DNA of 64,000 nt from Siphonodentalium dalli (taxonomy: Eukaryota > Mollusca > Scaphopoda > Gadilida > Siphonodentaliidae), in contig CP136069.1 of NCBI GenBank assembly GCA_032622095.1, positions 166,526,394 to 166,590,393 of the forward strand, written 5' to 3'. Below, one piece after another: positions 56,371-64,000 of this stretch (position 1 is its first letter; each line of letters opens with the position of its first letter). The position numbers were made by a program, and so were the translations under genes. The notes below the pieces were generated by a model, which saw only the letters and a program-made list of their open reading frames with translations, had not been told where the DNA came from and did not search any database.

Positions 56371-57155
56371 CCTATACTATAGAACACAATTATTGTAATC
56401 ACAAGCTTCAGTGGGGCACACAAAAGGTGTCGATTACCATATACCTCCACTCTTATTCTAACAGTGTAGGCGACTTCTTGTAATTCCGCTTTCACATGCA
56501 TGTTGACCAATACAATAATTGGTGACCAATAAAATAATAAGTTTTTCACATGTGACTTGATTGACCAATGAAAAAAATGATTCCTCGGAGACACTCATTG
56601 AGATGTTATCGCTAGTGCATGGGTGAGCCGTGTTCAATTTGATTAGTGGTAATCGGTATCCTTTAAATAATCGCCCAGTGAGTACACCGCAAGTGTAACC
56701 GTTCGTGCATTGTGTTATATTTCATCAATGGTTATCGTCTGTTCCAACAATTCAAGTCGTACGATGTATTTAATTTCTAGTTGGTTTGTCATTCAGAATC
56801 GCTGCAGTATTCTATTGATAATATGTACAAGAGACGTAGCTAGAAGGTCTCAGGTGCAGGTTTAAACTCCAAGTTATGTACCCACAAAGGAGACCCTCTA
56901 ACAACGTCCCTGCACGAATGTCATAATTGGTCAATACTCCAATACAGACTTTAGGTTGTTTGCCACGAGACAACCGCTTGATTGCCGCAGTGTGAATGTC
57001 ATTCTGATCAAACCCAATCACCCATCGACAATGAGCCCACATGCACACGGGTATAATCTACACTATTACAATACAGTGGTATATTGCACTTGCCCTCCTC
57101 CTGTGTACATCCCTTAACCTTGTGATTAAAATTATTATGGTCCATAGTACAAGGC
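56371..57155. mobile_element. Inverted-repeat DNA element inside the satellite (relative of 15657-16248)
   Basis: Ends CCTATACTATAG ... and ... CATAGTACAAGG pair over ~35 bp with mismatches. The interior matches 15657-16248 ('aggtgtcgattaccata', 'cctcggagacactcattga', 'ggtaatcggtatcctttaaataatcg', 'cacacgggtataatcta'). It differs by an insertion at about 56822-56997. Confidence 0.75.
56822..56997. mobile_element. ~175-bp insertion within the nested element
   Basis: Absent from the copy at 15657-16248, where 'gagtattatattgaata' runs directly into 'ccattctgatca'. The insert includes 'agacgtagctagaaggtct' and 'acaacgtccctgcacgaa'. Its termini were not resolved. Confidence 0.55.
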
Positions 57156-60100
57156 CCCGGGGTTCCACCCCGTGGGTGTTAAATGGGGTATGGACAATTT
57201 TGGAGAATGGTAAGGATTTCGAGCGATCTGCCCCAAATACCCCCTAGAAACAGCACAATGCCCCATCCATCACCCCGCGGGTGCCACCCCGAGGGGGGGT
57301 AAAATGGTGTAAGGACAATTTGGATAAAGGTAAGGATTTCTACCGAATTGACGGCCTGGGTGGTGGCCCGCTCCAATTATCCCCTAGAAACACCCCGACC
57401 CCACCCATTTCCCCGGGGTGGCACACAAGGGTGTGAAAATGGGGTATGGATCATTTTCGAGAACGGTAAGGATTTTGACCGATTTGACGGCATGGGTGTG
57501 TGGCCCGCCCCAAATACCCATCAGAAACACCCGGCCTCCAACCATCAGCTCAATGGTGCCACCCCGAGGGGTGAAAATGGGGTATGGACTATTTTCGAGA
57601 ACGGTAAGAATTAGCACCGATTTGACGGCGTGGGTGAGTGGCCCGCCCCAAGTACCCCATAGAAACAACCGAACTACCAATCACCTCATGGGGGTGCCAC
57701 CCCATGGGGTGAACATGGGGTATGGACAATTTTTCGAGGAGAGTAATAATTTCCACTGATTTGACGGCACGGTGACTCCCGGATCACCCACCCATCACCC
57801 GGGTTGCCACCGAGGAGGTGAACATGGGGTAAGGACCATTTTCGAGAACGGAAAGGATTTCGCCCGATTTGATGGCATGTGTGATGGCCCACCACAAATA
57901 ACCCCTAGAAACACGCCGACCCCCGAGGCATCAACCCCAGTGGCTTCCACCCCAAGGGGGTGAACATGGGGGGTATGAACCATTTTTGAGAACGGTAAGG
58001 ATTTCGACCGATTTGATGGCATGGGTCGGTGGCTTGCCCCAAATAACCCCTATGAACACCCGATTCCCAAGCCATCACAGGGTGGGTGGCCCGCCCTAAA
58101 TACCCACTAGAAAAAACCCACACCCACCCATCACTCCGGTGGGGTGCCACCATAGGGAGTGAACATGCCGTATGGATTTGACGGCATGGGTGGGTGGCCC
58201 GCCCAAATACCACCTAGAAACACCCGACTCCCACCTATCACACCGGTGGTGTCACTCCGCAGGGGTGAACATGGGGTATGGACAATATTCGAGAATGGTA
58301 AGGATTTCGACCGATTTGACGGCGTGGGTGGCTGGCCCGCCACAAATACCCCATATAAATACCCGAACCCGACATCACCCCTGGGTGGTGCCACCCGAAG
58401 GGGTGAAAATGGGGTATGGACCTTACTCGAGAACGGTAAGAATTTCCACAGATTGGACGCCATGGGTGAGTGGTCCGCCCAAGTAACCCAAAGAAACACG
58501 TCGATACCCCACCAATTACCTCCTGGGGGATGCCACCCCGGGGATGAACATGGGGTATGGATAATTTTCGAGAAGGGTAAGAATTTAGACCGATTTGACG
58601 GCATGGGTGGGTGGCTCGCCCAAAATACCCCCTAAAAACACCCGACCCCACCCATCACCCGGGGTGCCACCCAGGGGGTGAACATGTGGTATAGACAACT
58701 TTCGAGAAGGGTAAGAATTTCAACCGATTTGACCGCAGGTGATGAAAATGGGGTACGGACCATTTTCAAGACCGGTGTGGATTTCGACCGATATCACGGC
58801 TTCGGTGGTTGGCCCGCCCCATATACCCATAGACACACCATACCCCCACCATCACTCGGGGGTGCAACTTCGATGGGGTAAAATGTTGGTAGCCCGCCCC
58901 AAATACCACCGATTGGACGACACGGATGGGTGGCCCGCCCCAAATCCCATCTAGAAACACCCCGAACCGACCGATCACACCGGGGGTGACACTCCGTATT
59001 GGTGTAAATGGGGTATGGACAATTTTAGATAAGGATTTCGACCGATTTATGGCATGGGTGTGTGGCCCGCCCCAAATACCACCTATAAATTCACCGAACC
59101 CATCTATCACCCATGGGGGGTGCCACCCCGAAGGGGTGAATGGGGTATGGACCATTTTCGAGAACGGTGAGAATTTCCACCCATTTGACGGTATGGGCGA
59201 GTGACCGCCCAAGTACTCCATAGAAACACACTGACCCCCCCCCCCCCCACCAATCACATCCATGGGGTGCCACCGAAAGGTGAACATATGGTATGGACAA
59301 TTTTCGCGAAGGGTACGAATTTTGACCGATTTTACGTCATGTGTGGGTGGCCCGCCTCAAATACCACCTAAAAACACCGACCCCACCCATCACCCCGGGG
59401 GTGCCACCCCGATGAGGTGAAAATAGAGTATGGTCCTTTTTTCGAGTACGGTGAGGATTTCGACCGATTTGACGGCCCAAAATACACTAGAAACTCCTGG
59501 ATCCCCCACCATCACCCCCGGTGTGCCACCCGGAGGGGGGGGGGTAAAAAACGGTATGGACCATTTTTAGAACGGTAAGGATTTCGACCGATTTGGTGGC
59601 ATGGGTGTGTGGCCAGCCCCAAAAACCTACTAGATACACCCGGACACAACCTATCACCCCGGGGGTACCACCACGTAAGGACCCTTTTCGAGAACCGTAG
59701 GGATTGCGACCGTTTGACGGCATGGGTGGGTGGCCCACCCCAAATACCCCATAGGAACACCCGAACCCCCATCCATTACCCTCGGGGTGTGCCAACCGAT
59801 GGGGTTAAACTGGGGTATGGACCAGTTACGAGAAAGGTAAGTATTTCAACCGATTTGACGGCATGGGTGGGTGGCCCTCCCAAATACTAATGGAAACACC
59901 CGACCCCCACCCATCACCCCCAGGGGTGCCACCCCGAGGGGGTTAAAATGGAGTAAGGACCATTTTCGAGAAAGGTAAGGAATTCGATCGATTTAATGGC
60001 ATGGGTGTGTGGCCCGCCCCAAATAGCCCATATAAAAACCCCGACCCCGCACGTCACCCACGGGAGTGCTACCCGGAGGGGGTGAAAATGGGGTATGGAC

Positions 60101-60404
60101 ATCTTCGAGAACCGTAGGGGTTTCGACCGATTTGGCTGCATTGGTTGGTAGCCCGCCCCAAACACCACCTAGAAACACCCCAACCCCCACCCATCACCCA
60201 CGGGGTATCAATGGGGTATGGACCATTTTCGAGAACAGTAGTGATTTAGACCCATTTGACGGTATGTGTGGGTGGCCCACCCCAAATACCCCATAGAAAC
60301 ACCCGAACCCCCATCCATCACCCTCGAGGTGTGCCACCGAGTGGGTTAAACTGGGGTATGGACCAGTTTCGAGAAAGTTAAGGATTTCAACCGATTTGGG
60401 TCTC

Positions 60405-60893
60405 TCACCAAGACAAATGTGTTAATGTATAGCAACTTCCATTTTCGTTCTGGCCTTTCGTCGCCACGATTGGCGCATTTGTTGGACTTCTATAGTCGAT
60501 CCGGGACTGTATAATCAAACTCAAATCGACTTAAATATTATAAGTCATTATTATTACGAAGTTGAATTTTTGTGGGATCTTTTTATTTTTGGGACCAACA
60601 AACACAGGAAGTCATTCGAAGTGTTAGTATAGGATATGTTTTCGAAAGACAAATTTATGTCAAAATGTTACAATAGGGCCCTTCGGCCAATTCACATCTG
60701 ACCACTAAAACATTATGATGACCGTCGCCCAATGTTTTTGGCATAAGACCAAATATGGTCAAACAAATGGTTCCTAATGGTGCCCCTAAACCGAGAAAAA
60801 TTCAAACCCCACTCTATCATCTCAAACGCTATCAAATGAATGCATATATACTTCTTTCTGTCTCTCCCCAAGACAAATTTGATAAGGCTGGTG
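60405..60893 (+). repeat. Satellite spacer unit 1
   Basis: Starts 'gtctctcaccaagacaaatg' and ends 'gacaaatttgataaggctgg'. AT-rich block in the GC-rich array, containing 'gaagttgaatttttgtggga' and 'tacaatagggcccttcggcc'. No protein signature. Confidence 0.85.
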
Positions 60894-61971
60894 TGTGGCC
60901 CGCCCGAAATACCCCATAGAAACACCACGATCCCCAACCTTTCACCTTTCACCCACGGGGTTGCTATCCCGAGGGGGTGAACATTGGGTATAGACCATTT
61001 TCAAGAACCGTAGGGGTTTCGACCGATTTGACTGGATGGGTGGGTGGCCCCAAATAAACACACCGACACCCCACCCATCCATCACCCCGGGGGTGCCACC
61101 CGAGGGGGTAAACATGGGGTATGGACCAGTTTCGAGAAAGCTAAGGGTTTTCAACCGATTTAACGGCATGGGTGCATGGCCCTCCCAAATACTCCAGAGA
61201 AACACCCCGAACCCACCCTTCACCCACGGGGTGCAACCCCAAGTGAGTGAAAATGGGATAAGGATCATCTTCGAGAACCGTAGGGGTTTCGACCGATTTG
61301 ACTGCATGGGTGGGTGGCCCGCCCCAAATACCACATAGAAACTCCCCAACCCACACCATTACCCACGGGGGTGCCACCCCGAGGTGGTAACAATTGGGTA
61401 TGGACCATTTTCGAGAACAGTAGGGATTTCGACCGATTTGACGGATGGGTGGGTGGCCTGTCCCAAATACTCCCTATAAACAACCGACTCCCTTCCAATC
61501 ACTTTAGGGTATGGACCATTATCGAGAACGGTAAAGATTTGGACCGATTTGACGGCGTGGGTGGGTGGCCCGTCACATATACCTCCCAGAAACACCCCAA
61601 TCCCTGCCCAAACACCCAGAGTGCTGCCACCCGAAGGGATGAAATGGGGTATAAACTATTTCCGAGAACGGTAAGGATTTCGACCGATTTGACGGCATGG
61701 GTGGGTGGCCCCAAATACCTCCTATAAACACACCGACACCCGACACCCATTCATCACCCCGGGTGTGCCACCCCGAGGGGGTGAAAATGGGGTATGGACC
61801 CTTTTCGAAAACCGTAGGGATTTCGACCGATTTGACGGCTTGGGTGGGTGGACCACCCCAAATACCCCATATAAACACCCGAACCCCCATCCACCACCCT
61901 CGGGTGTGCCACCGAGTGGGATAAACTGGGGTATGGACCAGTTTCGAGAAAGGTAAGGATTTCAACCGATT

Positions 61972-62394
61972 TGTGTCTCTCACCAAGACAAATATGTTAA
62001 GGTATGGCAACTTCCATTTTCGTTCTGGCCTTTCATCGCCACGATTGGCGCATTTGTTGAACTTCCATAGTCGATCCGGGACTGTATAATCAAACTCAAA
62101 TCGACTTACATATTATAACTCATTATTATTACGAAGTTGAATTTTTGTGAGATCTTTTTATTTTTGGGACCAACCAACACAGGAAATCATTCGAAGTGTT
62201 AGTATAGGATATCTTTTCGAAAGACTAATTTATGTCAAAATATTACAATAGGGCCCTTCGGCCAATTCACATCTGACCACTAAAACAATATGACGACCGT
62301 CGCCCAATGTTTTTCGAATAAGACCAAATATGGTCACACAAATGGTTCCTTATGGTGCCACTTAGTCGATGACAATTCAAAACCACCAACGCAC
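61972..62394 (+). repeat. Satellite spacer unit 2
   Basis: Same start as unit 1. It ends after 'caaatggttccttatggtgcc' and 'accaccaacgcacccg', then one partial satellite monomer (62395-62455) follows. Confidence 0.85.
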
Positions 62395-62455
62395 CCGAGT
62401 GGGTTAAACTGGGGTATGGACCAGTTTCGAGAAAGGTAAGGATTTCAACCGATTT

Positions 62456-62755
62456 GCGTCTCTCACCAAGACAAATATGTTAAGGTATGGCAACTTCCGT
62501 TTTCGTTCTGGCCTTTCATCGCCACGATTGGCGCATTTGTTGAACTTCCATAGTCGATCCGGGACTGTATAATCAAACTCAAATCGACTTAAATATTATA
62601 AGTCATTATTATTACGAAGTTGAATTTTTGTGGGATCTTTTTATTTTTGGGACCAACAAACACAGGAATTCATTCGAAGTGTTAGTATAGGATATGTTTT
62701 CGAAAGACAAATTTATGTCAAAATGTTACAATAGGGCCCTTAGGCCAATTCACAT
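62456..62755 (+). repeat. Satellite spacer unit 3 (truncated)
   Basis: Starts 'gcgtctctcaccaagacaaa' and stops at 'ggccaattcacattt', where unit 4 begins directly. Confidence 0.85.
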
Positions 62756-63243
62756 TTGCGTCTCTCACCAAGACAAATATGTTAAGGTATGGCAACTTCC
62801 ATTTTCGTTCTGGCCTTTCATCGCCACGATTGGCGCATTTGTTGAAATTCCATAGTCGATTCGGGACTGTATAATCAAACTCAAATCGACTTAAATATTA
62901 TACGTCATTATTATTACGAAGTTGAATTTTTGTGGGATCTTTTTATTTTTGGGACCAACAAACACAGGAAGTCATTCGAAGTGTTAGTATAGGATATGTT
63001 TTCGAAAGACAAATTTATGTCAAAATGTTACAATAGGGCCCTTCGGCCAATTCACATCTGACCACTAAAACATTATGATGACCGTCGCCCAATGTTTTTG
63101 GAATAAGACCAAATATGGTCAAACAAATGGTTCCTAATGGTGCCCCTAAACCGAGGACAATTCAAAACCCACTCTATCATCTCAAACGCTATCAAATGAA
63201 TGCATATATACTTCTTTCTGTCTCTCCCCAAGACAAATTTGAT
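62756..63243 (+). repeat. Satellite spacer unit 4
   Basis: Full-length spacer, very close to unit 1 throughout, including the shared end 'cccaagacaaatttgataag'. It leads into the next higher-order repeat. Confidence 0.85.
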
Positions 63244-64000
63244 AAGGCTGGTGGGTGGCCCGCCCGAAATACCCCATGGGTATAGACCATTTTCAAGAAC
63301 CGTAGGGGTTTCGACCGATTTGACTGGATGGGTGGGTGGCCCCAAATAAACACCCCGACACCCACCCATCCATAACCCCGGGTGTGCCACCACGAGGGGG
63401 TAAACATGGGGTATGGACCAGTTTCGAGAAAGCTAAGGGTTTCAACCGATTTAACGGCATGGGTGCATGGCCCTCCCAAATACTCCAGAGAAACACCCCG
63501 ACCCCACCCTTCACCCACGGGGTGCTACCCCGAGTGAGTGAAAATGGGATAAGGATCATCTTCGAGAACCGTAGGGGTTTCGACCGATTTGACTGCATGG
63601 GTGGGTGGCCCGCCCCAAATACCACATAGAAACTCCCCAACCCACACCATTACCCACGGTGTGCCACCCCGAGGGGGTAACAATTGGGTATGGACCATTT
63701 TCGAGAACAGTAGGGATTTCGACCGATTTGACGGATGGGTGGGTGGCCTGTCCAAAATACTCCCTATAAACAACCGACTCCCTTCCAATCACTTCAGGAT
63801 ATGGACCATTATCGAGAACGGTAAAGATTTGGACCGATTTGACGGCGTGGGTGGGTGGCCCGTCACATATACCTCCAAGAAACACCCCAATCCCTGCCCA
63901 AACACCCAGAGTGGTGCCACCCGAAGGGGTGAAATGGGGTATAAACTATTTCCGAGAACGGTAAGGATTTCGACCGATTTGACGGCATGGGTGGGTGGCC

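Larger units (their letters stand above)
60894..63284 (+). repeat. Higher-order repeat period of about 2.29 kb
   Basis: 'tagaccattttcaagaaccg' at 60991 and 63282, and 'ccgaagggg' phrases at 61631 and 63921, give offsets of 2290-2291 bp. The monomer-by-monomer variants between 60990 and 61712 reappear in order from 63281 to 64000. A diverged version of several of the same monomers is also at about 54690-55110. Confidence 0.75.
54640..64000 (+). repeat. GC-rich ~140-bp satellite array, continuing past the window edge
   Basis: Roughly 45-50 monomers, typified by 'ggtatggaccattttcgaga', 'acggtaaggatttcgaccga', 'tttgacggcatgggtggg', 'tggcccgccccaaatacc', 'agaaacacccgacccccacc' and 'atcaccccgggggtgccacc'. 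Monomers are 138-141 bp and diverged by several percent to tens of percent. They share one orientation, and the array is interrupted by a transposon (56371-57155) and by spacers. Stop codons are rare on both strands, so many spurious overlapping open frames exist (such as GVWTIFENGKDFDRFD or PPTHAVKSVEILTVLENG). Confidence 0.9.

Noticed and set aside
54640-64000. Dozens of 60-200 codon open frames on both strands
   Set aside because: All derive from the stop-poor satellite monomer. They overlap each other in several frames and lack introns, conserved domains or unique sequence.

Overview
This is eukaryotic nuclear DNA, intron-containing and very repeat-rich, most likely from a mollusc or another marine lophotrochozoan. 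That identification is inferred from the architecture of the one good gene (signal peptide + PAN/apple + C-type lectin domain), from dispersed degenerate repeats with 'ggg(c/a)cataa(c/a)tc' cores of the kind common in mollusc genomes, and from the abundance of MITEs, foldback elements and 130-155 bp tandem repeats. No bacterial gene organisation is present.

Gene content. One protein-coding gene is convincingly resolved: a three-exon, plus-strand gene (12801-13047, 21112-21318, 23882-24096) whose joined exons give a 222-residue secreted PAN/apple + long-form C-type lectin. Both introns are phase 1 and have GT..AG ends. A possible lone minus-strand exon lies at 30672-30838 (weak). Coding relics of non-LTR retrotransposons are at 28105-28362 (palm fragment with YADD), 51117-52168 and 52169-53142 (C-terminal parts, one LINE apparently inserted into another), all minus strand.

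Layout. 1-5623: a giant foldback palindrome with minisatellite arms, its left arm split by a 1366-bp Mutator-like element with a 9-bp target duplication. 5.6-10.8 kb: degenerate tandem repeats and unresolved DNA. 10.9-12.4 kb: an inverted-repeat element. 12.8-24.1 kb: the lectin gene, with introns full of MITEs; a Harbinger-like MITE starts 21 bp after the stop codon. 23.4-27.4 kb: several TTAA-flanked MITEs that carry the same AATGCATTCTC hairpin module also found in TA-flanked MITEs in intron 1. 27.8-30.4 kb: a dispersed repeat, a LINE scrap and a ~145-bp tandem array ending in a GACA microsatellite. 31.1-33.3 kb: GTTTAAAC-rich repeats, then a short head-to-head palindromic copy of the satellite that dominates the right end. 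34.5-43.3 kb: TTAA MITE, duplicated blocks, 130-bp repeat families in inverted orientation, a 1.5-kb foldback element with 21-bp palindromic repeats, and a perfect 140-bp tandem duplication. 43.5-48.2 kb: mostly featureless. 48.3-51.1 kb: TTAA and hAT-like MITEs, one nested in another. 53.3-54.3 kb: diverged satellite spacer sequence. 54.6-64.0 kb (window edge): a ~140-bp GC-rich satellite with interspersed ~300-490 bp spacers, forming a higher-order repeat of about 2.29 kb.

Nothing suggests genes working together as a pathway. The interest lies in the lectin gene and in the layered transposon and satellite structure. Boundaries were read by eye; copy counts and identities are approximate unless an exact target duplication is given.
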